Shown one piece after another: positions 1-8,796 of a stretch of DNA of 60,263 nucleotides. The stretch is from Actinomycetales bacterium (lineage in GTDB: Bacteria > Actinomycetota > Actinomycetes > S36-B12). The translations under genes and the position numbers were made by a program. Within the stretch, counting starts at the first letter, position 1, and each line of letters starts with the position of its first letter. The notes under the pieces are model-generated. The model searched no databases, had not been told where the DNA came from, and was given only the letters and a program-made list of their open reading frames with translations. The stretch lies in assembly GCA_016125355.1 (NCBI GenBank), contig WGLX01000011.1:1-60263 (forward strand), in the 5' to 3' direction.

Positions 1-171
1 CCACCGGACAGATCCCGGCAAGGGCACCCGACACGGGGCCAAGCGATTCACGAGTCACAGCGGAGAAGCAGACCAACACCCACCCTGCCAGCCAGCCCCA
101 GGCCAGCCACGCCCAGAATCACAGAAGCGGTTCAACTCGTCGGGGAAGCGGTTCGACTCGTCGGAAGGCGG

Positions 172-1812
172 TTATTCGAACCAGCGGGGGGACTGGGTCT
201 TGGGGGGGAACAGGGTCGCCGACCAGATGACCATCCGGGGCTCCCCCCGCAGATTGGCCTCGTGGGCCCGCTGCAGCGCGGCACCCACGGATGCCACGTC
301 CGACACCGTCTCCACCGTGATGCCGAAGGCCTGCCCGAGGGAGCGCCACTCGGGCACCGCGAGGTCCACGCCGCGCTCGGGATGGCCGAACACCTGCTGG
401 TCGTAGCGGAGCATGCCGTAGCCCGCGTCGTCGACGATCAGCACCGTGACCGGCAGGGACTCCTGGGCCATCGTGGCCAGCTCGCCGAGCGCGAACATCG
501 GCCCGCCGTCGCCGCATACGGCCAGAGTCGGGATCCCGACCGCCGCCGGGCCCATCGCCGCCGGCAGCGCGTACCCCAGCGTGCCCCAGCCCACCGCATG
601 CATGAGCCGTCGCGGTCGCGGCTGGCTGGAGTACCCGCCGATCCAGTAGGCACCGACGGCCATGTCGCAGATCACCGCACCCTCGGCCGGCCAGCCACGC
701 CCCACCTGCTCGACCCACGCGACGGCCTCGGCCGTCCGCGGATCCGCGGCGAGGCGGGCGAGCACCGCCGCCCTCAGCCCCGATACGTCCGTCCACGGCT
801 CGCGGTGGATGACGCTGCGCTCGTCCAGCTCCTGGGCCAGGTCCGACAGGCCCAGCGAGACGTCGGCGGCCACGAGGACGTCGAAGTCCGTGGTGCGCTC
901 GATGACCTCACCCAGCGTCAGTGCCGCGCGCCGCGGAGGCAGGGTCATGCGCCAGTTCTTCGTGTTCATCGCGTCGAAGCCTGAGCCGATGACCAGCAGC
1001 AGGTCTGCGTCGCCCAGGAGGGCGTCGACCTCCGGCTCGTGCACGGGTGCATCGACGAGCAGCGGGTCGCCGGCCAGCAGGCCGCGCCCCGCGTAGCTGG
1101 TGAGGACCGGCGCCCCCAGTCGGTGGGCCAGCGCCCGCGCCTGCTCCTCGGCATCCGCGGCGATGACTCCCGCGCCGAGCCAGAGCACGACGCGCTGCGA
1201 GGTCTGCAGGAGTTCCGCGAGATTGGCGATCTCATGCGGATCGGCCCCCTGCGATGGCAGCCGGGGGATGTGCGGCACGGCGGCCGTCCACTCCTCACCC
1301 AGCACGTCGGTGGGCACGCCCACATAGCTGCCCTGGGGCGGCGGACCCCAGGCGTCGCGCAGGGCGAGCACTGTCGAGGCGATCGCATCCTGACGGTTGC
1401 GGGCAGACCGGGCCGTCGCGCCGAACGCCTCGAACATCGCGCCCTGATCGGGCATCTCATGGAGGATGCCGCGATGCCCTCGGGGGTGCCGCAGCGCCTG
1501 GCCCACTTCGCTCGCCATGACGATGACGGGCGACCCGCTGATGAACGCCTCGCCGAACGCCGTGACGACGTTGGCCGTGCCCGGACCGCTGGTGAGCAGG
1601 GCCGCCGACGGCACCCCCGTGGCCCGGTAGAGCGCATCCGCCGCGTAGCCGGCGGCCTGCTCGTGCCGCACGCCGATGATCCGCGGAGCGATGTCGGAGT
1701 CCACGTCCCAGAAGGGCAGGTTGTGCACGCCGGGGATGCCGAACACCCGCGTGGTGCCGTGCCGCCCGAGCAGCTCCAGCATGGCCCCGGCCACCGACAG
1801 CCCCGCGCTCAT
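172..1812 (-). CDS. ThDP-dependent enzyme of the acetolactate synthase / benzoylformate decarboxylase family
   Basis: 546 residues with the three-domain layout of ThDP enzymes. The N-terminal pyrimidine domain carries the cofactor-activating glutamate in VRHEQAAGY (Glu51). A central Rossmann-like domain lies around residues 200-330. The C-terminal diphosphate-binding domain has CGDGG at 433-437. The Asn usually found about 27 residues after GDG is Asp-Asp here (461-462, VDDAGYGML). Substrate cannot be read from sequence; decarboxylation or carboligation of a 2-keto acid is the family expectation. It is the last gene of a nine-gene minus-strand catabolic operon, with its ATG one base after the stop of the preceding gene, so it probably acts on a product of that pathway. 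Confidence 0.85.
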   Translation of the reverse strand: MSAGLSVAGAMLELLGRHGTTRVFGIPGVHNLPFWDVDSDIAPRIIGVRHEQAAGYAADALYRATGVPSAALLTSGPGTANVVTAFGEAFISGSPVIVMASEVGQALRHPRGHRGILHEMPDQGAMFEAFGATARSARNRQDAIASTVLALRDAWGPPPQGSYVGVPTDVLGEEWTAAVPHIPRLPSQGADPHEIANLAELLQTSQRVVLWLGAGVIAADAEEQARALAHRLGAPVLTSYAGRGLLAGDPLLVDAPVHEPEVDALLGDADLLLVIGSGFDAMNTKNWRMTLPPRRAALTLGEVIERTTDFDVLVAADVSLGLSDLAQELDERSVIHREPWTDVSGLRAAVLARLAADPRTAEAVAWVEQVGRGWPAEGAVICDMAVGAYWIGGYSSQPRPRRLMHAVGWGTLGYALPAAMGPAAVGIPTLAVCGDGGPMFALGELATMAQESLPVTVLIVDDAGYGMLRYDQQVFGHPERGVDLAVPEWRSLGQAFGITVETVSDVASVGAALQRAHEANLRGEPRMVIWSATLFPPKTQSPRWFE

Positions 1813-1813
1813 C

Positions 1814-3361
1814 TCACGCCCTCGCCTCGAACATGCCGAGCAGTGCGGCGATGCCGAGCACGCTGCGCGGCTCGTAGGCCGCGCGCCAGAGCCCGCCGTG
1901 GTTGGCGGCCGCCGCGAACAGGTCCATGGGGTTGGCGAGCACCGTGTCGGGATTGGCGGCGGCGGCCGGATTGCGCAGGTCGTGGACGAGCAGCGCCGCC
2001 ATGAGAGTCGTCGACGTTGCGGGCTCGAACACCTCGACGCCGAACCGGCTCGCCCCTGCGTAGGCGGCCGAGAGCGCCCGGTTCTTGACGACGGAGTGCG
2101 TGCGGGTGGCCGGGGCCAGGTTCAACGAAACGGGGATGCCGTCGGCGCGTGCCACGAGTCCACGCCACCGCTGCAGGCGCTTGGCCAGGGCGTAGTTGGG
2201 TCCCTGCTGGGGGACGAGGGAGTCGTTGATGCCGAACGGCGTCCCGTCGTCGGCCGTGTAGGTGCGCGGGTAGTTGGGCTGGAACTGCTTGAGCAGGCGC
2301 AGGGGCGACTGGAGCAGCCCGCCGAGGCCGCGCGACTCCCAGCGCTCGCGTGAGGCCTCGACCGCTTCGATCGGCACCATGAAGACGTCGGTAGGCGTGG
2401 CGAGGTAGGCGAGCGTGACATCGTCGCGCCGGGAGGTTACCTCGGTCACGAGGGCGTCGGCAGCCATGGACAGCAGCACATGCGCGGCACCGTCGGCATA
2501 GGCGTACATGCCGAGGACGAAGGGCTGCTCGATCTGCTCCAGCCACGTCAGGATCTCGGGTGTGCGCTTGAGCAGGTCGGCCCCCGCCTTCGATGCCACC
2601 GTGGCGTCGTCGTCCGGGTGGACGAAGCCCCCGACGAAGAAGGGCGGATTGCCGTCCGCATCGAGGGCGATCGGGATGCGCAGGGATCCCGCGGTGTTGC
2701 GCGTCGTGTCGATGAGGCGCTGCCACAGGTCGGGCCGGGGAAGGTCGACGGCATGCACGCGCGCTCCCCAGCGCAGCAGCGATCGGGTGGGACCGAGCTC
2801 CGCCCCTGCGCCGAGGACGGCGATGTCGACATCGGAGAGGTCGAGCCAGTCGGGGTTGTCCAGGACGAGGTTCAGCGCCTCGGCGAATCCCGGCTCGGCG
2901 ATGCCCCGGGCGATCCAGACGTCGATCTGGCGTCGTAGGTCGTCGCCGAAGAGCCGGCGACCTCGATAGGGGAGGGTCAGTTCCACCTCGCGAGGCTGGA
3001 GTCCCCGGACGGTGACGGATCCGTAGCCCGGTGCTGTCCAGCGGCGCATCGCCTCCCACAGCAGCGTCTGCTCGCCCTCGCGGGCGAAGATGAAGCGCCG
3101 GTGGGCGGAGTCCAGGCCGTCACGTGACACGGACAGCGCGGCGTTCCCATCCAGGGCGGACGCCAGCGAGATGCTGCGCAGCGGGCCGATGTACCCGCCC
3201 CGCCAGTCCGCCGTGTGCTCGATGCGCGCGGCGACGTCCGGGTCCACGGCCCGGATGCAGTCGGCGAAGATCGCCCGGCCCGTGGCGCTCGTGCTGCGCC
3301 GGCCGTCGCCGCCCTCCGGGAAGGCGACGCCGTCTACCGGCGCGCTAGCGTCCTCGGCCAT
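1814..3361 (-). CDS. conserved hypothetical protein with a Rossmann-like nucleotide-binding motif
   Basis: 515 residues that I cannot place in a characterised family. Around residues 178-210 a beta-strand, the glycine-rich turn GAGAELG (184-190), a helix and a strand ending in VDLPRP resemble a Rossmann site for NAD(P) or SAM; Asp206 sits where a ribose-binding acid is expected. I see no signal peptide or membrane helices. It is tightly packed between a PLP decarboxylase (21-base gap upstream) and a ThDP enzyme (one-base gap downstream), so it should belong to the same pathway. An oxidoreductase or methyltransferase role is inference only. Confidence 0.75.
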   Translation of the reverse strand: MAEDASAPVDGVAFPEGGDGRRSTSATGRAIFADCIRAVDPDVAARIEHTADWRGGYIGPLRSISLASALDGNAALSVSRDGLDSAHRRFIFAREGEQTLLWEAMRRWTAPGYGSVTVRGLQPREVELTLPYRGRRLFGDDLRRQIDVWIARGIAEPGFAEALNLVLDNPDWLDLSDVDIAVLGAGAELGPTRSLLRWGARVHAVDLPRPDLWQRLIDTTRNTAGSLRIPIALDADGNPPFFVGGFVHPDDDATVASKAGADLLKRTPEILTWLEQIEQPFVLGMYAYADGAAHVLLSMAADALVTEVTSRRDDVTLAYLATPTDVFMVPIEAVEASRERWESRGLGGLLQSPLRLLKQFQPNYPRTYTADDGTPFGINDSLVPQQGPNYALAKRLQRWRGLVARADGIPVSLNLAPATRTHSVVKNRALSAAYAGASRFGVEVFEPATSTTLMAALLVHDLRNPAAAANPDTVLANPMDLFAAAANHGGLWRAAYEPRSVLGIAALLGMFEARA

Positions 3362-3382
3362 GTCGCGAGAGTAGCCAATGCC

Positions 3383-4795
3383 TCAGTGCGCCGGACACAG
3401 GTCTCGCCCGAGCTCGGCGGCGACCGCGAGTGTCTCGCGAACGTCGTCGTCGGTCGTGCGGAAATTGGTGAAGCACGGACGCAGCCAGATCTCGCCGTCG
3501 ATCACCGCCGGCGAGAGGTAGACACGGCCGTCCTCCTGGATGGCGCGGCAGAGCGCGGCATTGTGCTCATCCACGTCCGGGCACCCCGGCAGGACGTGCT
3601 GGATGGGTGTGATGCTGAGCTGCGGGGGATGCGCGCGGGTCCGGAACTCGGGATCCGCCGAGGCGAGGTCGTACATCAGCCGAGCCTGCCCGATATTGCG
3701 GTCGATGGCGTCGCGGAACGCCTGTGCGCCGTGGACGCGGAAGGCCAGCCACAGCTTCAGTGCTCGCAGGGGTCGGGAGTACTCGAGGGTGATGTCGACG
3801 GCGTTGAGCTGCTCGTCCTCATGCGGGATGTAGGCCTCGTCGTGCGAGAAGGTGGCCGCCAGGTCGGACATCCGACGCACGAGCACGGCGCTGCAGGCCT
3901 TCGGGACGAACAGCCACTTGTGCGCGTCGACGCTGAGCGAGTCGACGCGATCCAGCCCGGCGAACCGGAAGCCCGACGACGCGGACGCGGCCGCCGGGAG
4001 CCCGTAGGCGCCGTCGACGTGGAGCCAGACTCCGCGGTCGCGGCACACGTCGGCGATGGCGTCGATCGGGTCGACGGCTCCCGTCAGCGTGGTGCCGCCG
4101 GTCGCGACGACAGCGATCGGCGTGACGCCCTCCGCGATGTCCTCGTCGATCTGCCGGGCGAGGTCGACGGGGTCCATGCGTCGCAACTCGTCGATGGCGA
4201 TGTCGCGAACGTTCTCGCGGCCGATGCCGAGCAGCTCCGCGGCCCGGGTCACCGAGTAGTGGGCCTCATCGGAGCAGTACAGCCGGGGGCGACGGCCGCC
4301 CATGCCGGTGGTCCGGCAGCCGGGAAGGGCCCGCTCGCGTGCCGCGGCGAGCGCGGTGATGTTGCTGATCGTGCCGCCGCTGGTGAACGAGCCGGCGCCC
4401 GCGGGGAAGCCGAGGAACTCGGCGAGCCACGCGATCGCCTGCCGGTCGAGGTACGAGGCGGCGCGTGCGTCAAGGGCCAGGTTGATGTCGTACGAGTGGG
4501 CGAGCAGGTCGGCGAGCGCGCCCACCTCCAGGCCGCTGGACCCGATGTAGGCGAGGTAGCGCGGGCGGGCCTGAGCCAGCGAGGTATCGAGGACCTCGGC
4601 GGCCAGGTCGAGGTCCTCGATCACGTCTCCGGGATCGTCGGGCAGCGGCTCCCGCAGGGTCGCGATGAGCTCCGGCGACGGCAGCGCCTCCACCTCGCGG
4701 GCATGGTCGAACTCGTGCCACGCACGTGCCACCAGGCCCGCCGCGTGCTGGAGCGCCTCCTCGCGCCGGGCTCCGAGCTTCAGTCGTCCGGGCAT
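3383..4795 (-). CDS. PLP-dependent group II decarboxylase (aromatic amino acid / glutamate decarboxylase-like)
   Basis: 470 residues. PLP anchors are visible: His179 in DEAHYS for ring stacking, Asp261 in HVDGAYG pairing with the pyridine nitrogen, and Lys293 in DAHKW forming the Schiff base. The family decarboxylates L-amino acids such as tyrosine, DOPA, tryptophan or glutamate, and some members are amine oxidases or aldehyde synthases. The frame stays open upstream to 5278, but that part is antisense to the reductase gene's own frame. The ATG at 4795 lies one base after the reductase stop and gives the normal family length. It could feed amino acids into an amine or arylacetaldehyde route in this operon; the substrate is unproven. 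Confidence 0.88.
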   Translation of the reverse strand: MPGRLKLGARREEALQHAAGLVARAWHEFDHAREVEALPSPELIATLREPLPDDPGDVIEDLDLAAEVLDTSLAQARPRYLAYIGSSGLEVGALADLLAHSYDINLALDARAASYLDRQAIAWLAEFLGFPAGAGSFTSGGTISNITALAAARERALPGCRTTGMGGRRPRLYCSDEAHYSVTRAAELLGIGRENVRDIAIDELRRMDPVDLARQIDEDIAEGVTPIAVVATGGTTLTGAVDPIDAIADVCRDRGVWLHVDGAYGLPAAASASSGFRFAGLDRVDSLSVDAHKWLFVPKACSAVLVRRMSDLAATFSHDEAYIPHEDEQLNAVDITLEYSRPLRALKLWLAFRVHGAQAFRDAIDRNIGQARLMYDLASADPEFRTRAHPPQLSITPIQHVLPGCPDVDEHNAALCRAIQEDGRVYLSPAVIDGEIWLRPCFTNFRTTDDDVRETLAVAAELGRDLCPAH

Positions 4796-4796
4796 G

Positions 4797-5990
4797 TCAC
4801 GCTCCCTCCGCTTGGCTGGCTCGCTCGGCCAGGCGCTTCCGGTACGGGACGAGGTCGGGCGTGCGGTTGATGCCGAGGACCCCGATGAGTCCATCGTCGT
4901 CGCGGTACTCGACGATGCAGTCGGAGTCGACGTCGCCCTCGACCACCTCGACGCTCGTGGCCAGGCCCGGCAGTCCGAACGACTGCAGGCTGATGTCGTA
5001 CTGGTCGGACCAGAAGGACGGCATCGCGGTGAACGGGCCACGATCCGGAGCCTCCCCGAGCAGCAGTGCGGCGAGCGTGCGGCCCGCGCGGCGCCCGGTC
5101 TCCGTCGGCATGTTCCAGTGCTCGATGCGCAGGGGACCAGGCCCGGCAAGGGCGAGCGGGTACCGCGCGATGTCGCCGACCGCCACCACGGGGGCGTCCG
5201 TGCCCTGGACCTGCATCCCGCTGTCCACGAGGACACCGTCGGTGAGGTCCAGCCCGTTGCCGGCCAGCCACTCGACATTCGGCTGCGTCCCGACGGCCTC
5301 CACGATCACGTCCGCCGGCACGATGCGCCCGTCATCGAGCACGGCGGCCTCTGCGGAGTCGACTCCCTCGAAGGCCGTGACGGTGCGTCCGAGGGCGAAC
5401 TCGACGCCATGCTCCTCGTGGCGGCGGCGCATGGCCGCGCCCACCTCCCGGCCGAGCGGCCGGATGAGCGGTTCCTCATCGACGGCCACCAACAGCGCGT
5501 CCGCGCCGAGCGCCCGAGCGGTGGCGGCGACCTCGCAGCCGATGAAGCCGGCGCCCAGCACCACCAGGTGGGAGCCGGGAGCCAGCCGCTGGCGGATGTG
5601 CTCGGCGTCCTCGACCGTTCGCAGCGGGGAGCGACCGCCGGCGGGACCGGGAATCGGCAGGCGTCGTGGCCGAAGGCCGGTCGCAACGACCAGCCCGTCG
5701 AACGGGAGGACGGTGCCGTCGGCCAGCGTCACGGTGCGGCCAGCGAGGTCCGCTCCGGCGACAGGGGAGCCGAGCCGCCACTGCACGTCGTCGACCCCCG
5801 CCTTGCGGCGGAACTCGAGCCCAGCCGGGTCGATGGGGCCGCTCAGGGCCTGCTTCGACAAGGGCGGGCGGTTGTACGGGTGATGCGGCTCCTCGCCGAC
5901 GACGGTGATCTCGCCCGAGTAGCCGGCGGCGCGCAATGACTCCGCGGCACGAAGGCCGCCAAGACCGGCTCCTGCGACGACGACGCCCAA
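4797..5990 (-). CDS. FAD-dependent NAD(P)H:ferredoxin reductase (rhodocoxin/putidaredoxin reductase type)
   Basis: About 397 residues. It has an N-terminal FAD beta-alpha-beta motif (VVVAGAGLGGLRAAESL), the YNRPPLSK segment typical of P450/dioxygenase ferredoxin reductases, a central NAD-binding motif (VVLGAGFIGCEVAA) and a C-terminal FAD contact (VGDIARYPL). It follows the ferredoxin gene and should reduce it to supply electrons to an oxygenase, plausibly one of the three P450s in this window. The start is uncertain. A TTG at 5990, five bases after the ferredoxin stop, puts the FAD motif right at the N-terminus and is preferred. A GTG at 6026 would overlap the ferredoxin gene by 31 bases. 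Confidence 0.87.
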   Translation of the reverse strand: MGVVVAGAGLGGLRAAESLRAAGYSGEITVVGEEPHHPYNRPPLSKQALSGPIDPAGLEFRRKAGVDDVQWRLGSPVAGADLAGRTVTLADGTVLPFDGLVVATGLRPRRLPIPGPAGGRSPLRTVEDAEHIRQRLAPGSHLVVLGAGFIGCEVAATARALGADALLVAVDEEPLIRPLGREVGAAMRRRHEEHGVEFALGRTVTAFEGVDSAEAAVLDDGRIVPADVIVEAVGTQPNVEWLAGNGLDLTDGVLVDSGMQVQGTDAPVVAVGDIARYPLALAGPGPLRIEHWNMPTETGRRAGRTLAALLLGEAPDRGPFTAMPSFWSDQYDISLQSFGLPGLATSVEVVEGDVDSDCIVEYRDDDGLIGVLGINRTPDLVPYRKRLAERASQAEGA

Positions 5991-5995
5991 GGCGG

Positions 5996-6187
5996 CTACT
6001 CGACCGTGATCGCCTGCATGGGGCACACGTCGGCGGCCCGTTCGGCGTCGGCCCTTCGGTCCTCCCCGACCTCTGCCGCGGCGACGCAGGTGTCGCTCTC
6101 ATCGAGCCCGAACAGGTCGTCGGCCTCGAATACGCACTGCCCATAGCCCTGGCACTTGTCGCGATCGACGACGATGCGCACGGTCAC
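5996..6187 (-). CDS. small 3Fe-4S-type ferredoxin of P450 systems
   Basis: 63 residues with the short actinobacterial ferredoxin pattern: first cysteine cluster in DKCQGYGQC and the final Cys-Pro in VCPMQAITVE. Spacing with a non-cysteine residue at the position that would bind a fourth iron is typical of 3Fe-4S ferredoxins that reduce bacterial P450s. The downstream reductase gene completes an NAD(P)H-reductase-ferredoxin chain. No P450 lies in this operon, but one lies at 14137-15396 with the same putative operator, and two more lie further right. Confidence 0.88.
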   Translation of the reverse strand: MTVRIVVDRDKCQGYGQCVFEADDLFGLDESDTCVAAAEVGEDRRADAERAADVCPMQAITVE

Positions 6188-6210
6188 TGCTTCTCCCTCA
6201 AGTCGGCTGC

Positions 6211-7020
6211 TCAGACGGGCGAGGACGTGTCGGTCAGCAGGGTGCCGCCGGCGAACGACGTGCCGACCTCGCAGTAGTACCCGGCGATGATCTCATCGAC
6301 CGGAAGCAAGGTGGCGGGTTCGTCCCAAGGGGAATCGAACAGGCTCAGCTCGGCGTCGCCCTTCCACGGCTGGCCGAGGTCGACGTCGACCCCGCCCATC
6401 GTGATGATCTGCTGGTGCGACATGCCCGCGCCTGGCGTGATGGACGGCATGTAGCGGTGGTGGACCATCTTGTGGGCGTTGACGAACCCGTTCGACTCGG
6501 CGGGTTCGCGCAGCGTCACCTTCGCCGTGGCGAGGCGATGGTCGTACGCGGCCAGAGAGGCGCCGAAAGTGCCGCCCTCGGCGATGCGCGGAGCAGCGAC
6601 GCCGCGGTTGTACGGCCGGGTGACGTAGATGCTGCCCAGCTTCTTCGGGTAGCCCTGGAACCAGCCGCGCCCGATGGCGAAGTCCGTCGTCACCCAGATG
6701 AGGACGCATCGGCTGTAGGTGACGCCCTGGTACTTCGCGCGCACGACGACGAACGCCTCGAGGTACTGCGAGCGCGCCGGATCGAGCAGTTCCTCGCCCC
6801 CCGTGCTGCAGGACTGCCAGTCGGCCCAGATGAACGCGACGGCGCCGGGATCCTCGTTCGCGAGCTCCAGCTCGGTGGGAAGGATGGCCCGCACGTTGGC
6901 GGGATCGGTCCGGTACTCGACGGTGAGCAGGGTCCCCGAGTAGTACCAGGGCATCTCCGGGACCAGCGCGGTGCGGCCGGACTCGGTGTAGGGCGGGAGG
7001 AATCCCTGCGCGTTCGTCAT
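6211..7020 (-). CDS. acetoacetate decarboxylase family protein
   Basis: 269 residues. The segment FQGYPKKLGSIY matches the lysine-pair region of acetoacetate decarboxylases, where the second lysine forms the Schiff base. The ATG overlaps the stop of the upstream fumarylacetoacetase-family gene in an ATGA junction, which fixes the start. Some relatives are aldolase-dehydratases or other beta-keto acid enzymes rather than true acetoacetate decarboxylases. In a ring-cleavage operon it more likely processes a keto-acid intermediate than acetoacetate. Function beyond the family is inference. Confidence 0.85.
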   Translation of the reverse strand: MTNAQGFLPPYTESGRTALVPEMPWYYSGTLLTVEYRTDPANVRAILPTELELANEDPGAVAFIWADWQSCSTGGEELLDPARSQYLEAFVVVRAKYQGVTYSRCVLIWVTTDFAIGRGWFQGYPKKLGSIYVTRPYNRGVAAPRIAEGGTFGASLAAYDHRLATAKVTLREPAESNGFVNAHKMVHHRYMPSITPGAGMSHQQIITMGGVDVDLGQPWKGDAELSLFDSPWDEPATLLPVDEIIAGYYCEVGTSFAGGTLLTDTSSPV

Positions 7021-7901
7021 GCCTGGTCCTTCTGCTCGACGGTCGAGGGGTAGAGGTCCTTCGAGGGCGTGCGGATGCCGCGGAACTCCCAGTCCCCGCC
7101 CATGGCCGTGGAGATGACCTCCTCGCTCTCGGTGGGCTGGGCGCCGCAGTCGTCCCGGATGGGGACCGGGCCCTGCACGATGGTGTTGCTGAGGGTGCCG
7201 AGCCCCTCGACCTCCACCTCGACGACATCCCCGGGGTAGACCGTGCGCGAGAACGCCGGGGTGCCCGAGAAGAGGATGTCGCCGGGCACCAGGGTGATGG
7301 TGCGTGCGATGTCGGCAACGAGGTAGTGCATGTCCCACTCCATCTCGGCGGTCGTCGAGTCCTGCTTGACGACGCCGTTGACGCGGGTCTGGATGCCCTT
7401 GTCGTGGAAGTCCCAACCCGTCACCAGGCCCGGTCCGATCGGGGCGAGGGTGTCGGAGCCCTTCACGCGCAGCATCGAGCCCGCGTCCGTGTCGCGGAAG
7501 TCGTGCAGGCCGTAGTCGTTGCCCACGGTGTAGCCGGCGATGTAGTCGCCGGCCTCGTCGGGTGAGACATTGCGGCAGGTGCGTCCGATCACGATGACGA
7601 TCTCGCCCTCGTAGTTGAGCCACTTGCAGCGCTCCGGCCGGACGACCGCCCCCTTGTGGGAGTTCAGCGCCGTGATCGGCTTGTGGAAGTAGGTCGGCGC
7701 CGCGGGCAGCTTCGTCATGAACTCCTCGGTGCGCGAGGCGTAGTTCAGGTGGACGGCGATGATCTTCGTCGGCTCCACGGGGGGAAGGTGGATGGCGTCC
7801 TCGACGCCGACCACGCGCCCGTCGGGTGCGACCAGCTCGTCGCCGTGTCGCACCACCTGCACAGGCGAGCCCTCGAGGAGGATCCGGCGGTACTCCGTCA
7901 T
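7017..7901 (-). CDS. fumarylacetoacetate hydrolase family protein (HpaG-like isomerase/decarboxylase or hydrolase)
   Basis: 294 residues with the FAH fold. Metal-binding acids lie in LNYEGEIVIVIG, followed by NDYGLHDFRD, the KGSDTLAPIGP segment and the terminal PGDILFSGTP. In homoprotocatechuate degradation this family supplies the bifunctional 5-carboxymethyl-2-hydroxymuconate isomerase / OHED decarboxylase; other members hydrolyse acylpyruvates. The ATG at 7901 overlaps the dioxygenase stop (ATGA), and its neighbours are the matching dioxygenase and semialdehyde dehydrogenase. That context supports a role just after ring fission. The exact reaction cannot be chosen from sequence. Confidence 0.88.
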   Translation of the reverse strand: MTEYRRILLEGSPVQVVRHGDELVAPDGRVVGVEDAIHLPPVEPTKIIAVHLNYASRTEEFMTKLPAAPTYFHKPITALNSHKGAVVRPERCKWLNYEGEIVIVIGRTCRNVSPDEAGDYIAGYTVGNDYGLHDFRDTDAGSMLRVKGSDTLAPIGPGLVTGWDFHDKGIQTRVNGVVKQDSTTAEMEWDMHYLVADIARTITLVPGDILFSGTPAFSRTVYPGDVVEVEVEGLGTLSNTIVQGPVPIRDDCGAQPTESEEVISTAMGGDWEFRGIRTPSKDLYPSTVEQKDQA

Positions 7902-8794
7902 GCAGCAGCTCCCTTTCGTGTCCATCCCGTCTCCGGGCGGTCGAACCACACGTGCACCTGACTGGTGCCGATGGAGTTCTCGTAGTCCCCGTACTGCACG
8001 CCCGGAGCGGCGAAGTCGCGCTCCCCGAGGGCCGCGGCCATCATCAGGTAGTGCGCGAACTTGCCCTCGGGACGCACGGTGAGGAAGTCGTCCATGGTGT
8101 CGAGCACCAGGTCGTGGCGGCCCTCGAAGAACCAGCCCAGCCGCTCGTGGTCCATGTCGCGGGCCTTCTGGCTGATGATGTGCGACGGGTCGCTCGCCTC
8201 ATGCTTCCGCAGCTCCTTGAGCGGGTAGAAGGTGTGCGAGAGCGAGCCGGTGGCGATGATGATGACCTTGCGGTCCACGGCCTCGATGGCCTCCCCGATC
8301 GCCCGGCCCACGCGCAGGAAGTCGTCGGTGTCTCCGGTCTGGCACACGCTCATGGACAGCCACTGCTTGTCCAGCCCCTTGCCGAGGTAGGACCAGAGGT
8401 TGATGGAGGGGTAGTACAGCGGCAGGTAGGGATCGTCGAGCGGAGTGATCCAGGTGCCGTTCGACTCGGCGCGGGCGCCAATGGCCTCGGCCAGTTCGCG
8501 ATCGCCCCGCCACTCGTAGGGAATGCGGCACATGCCGCGGGGCAGCTCCTCCGCGGTGAACAGGCCGGCGCGAAGGTCGTGCGAGGTGACGACGAACTCC
8601 ACGGTGGTGAACCAGTGCGAGTCCAGGACGATCACCGTGTCGTAGTCGAGCGTCTCGAACTTCTCCGCGCGCAGGCGTCGCAACGCGGGGACGAGGGAGA
8701 TCTCCTTGCCCTCGTTGAGCTCGAGCCGCGTCCTCTCGGGAAGCATGATGGTGGGGACATGCGACAGCAGTCCGGCACCCACGACCTCACCCAT
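7898..8794 (-). CDS. class III (LigB-type) extradiol dioxygenase, HpaD-like
   Basis: 298 residues similar along their length to the LigB-fold 3,4-dihydroxyphenylacetate 2,3-dioxygenase of Escherichia coli. The N-terminal SHVPTIML carries an iron-ligand histidine, LDSHWF a second, and ATGSLSHTF the acid-base histidine. Enzymes of this family open catechols next to the diol using Fe(II). The start at 8794 lies two bases after the stop of the aldehyde dehydrogenase gene; the downstream FAH gene overlaps by four bases. The gene set dehydrogenase-dioxygenase-FAH is that of the homoprotocatechuate meta pathway, so a catechol with a short side chain is the likely substrate. Confidence 0.88.
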   Translation of the reverse strand: MGEVVGAGLLSHVPTIMLPERTRLELNEGKEISLVPALRRLRAEKFETLDYDTVIVLDSHWFTTVEFVVTSHDLRAGLFTAEELPRGMCRIPYEWRGDRELAEAIGARAESNGTWITPLDDPYLPLYYPSINLWSYLGKGLDKQWLSMSVCQTGDTDDFLRVGRAIGEAIEAVDRKVIIIATGSLSHTFYPLKELRKHEASDPSHIISQKARDMDHERLGWFFEGRHDLVLDTMDDFLTVRPEGKFAHYLMMAAALGERDFAAPGVQYGDYENSIGTSQVHVWFDRPETGWTRKGAAA

Positions 8795-8796
8795 GA

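Noticed and set aside
124-164. Two roughly 21-base direct repeats (GAAGCGGTTCRACTCGTCGG) after the ThDP enzyme gene
   Set aside because: Only two copies and no symmetry; probably a small local duplication. Nothing else supportable was seen in bases 1-171.
4796-5278. Possible 161-residue N-terminal extension of the PLP decarboxylase
   Set aside because: The stretch overlaps the ferredoxin reductase in another frame and is low-complexity; the ATG at 4795 gives the normal family length.
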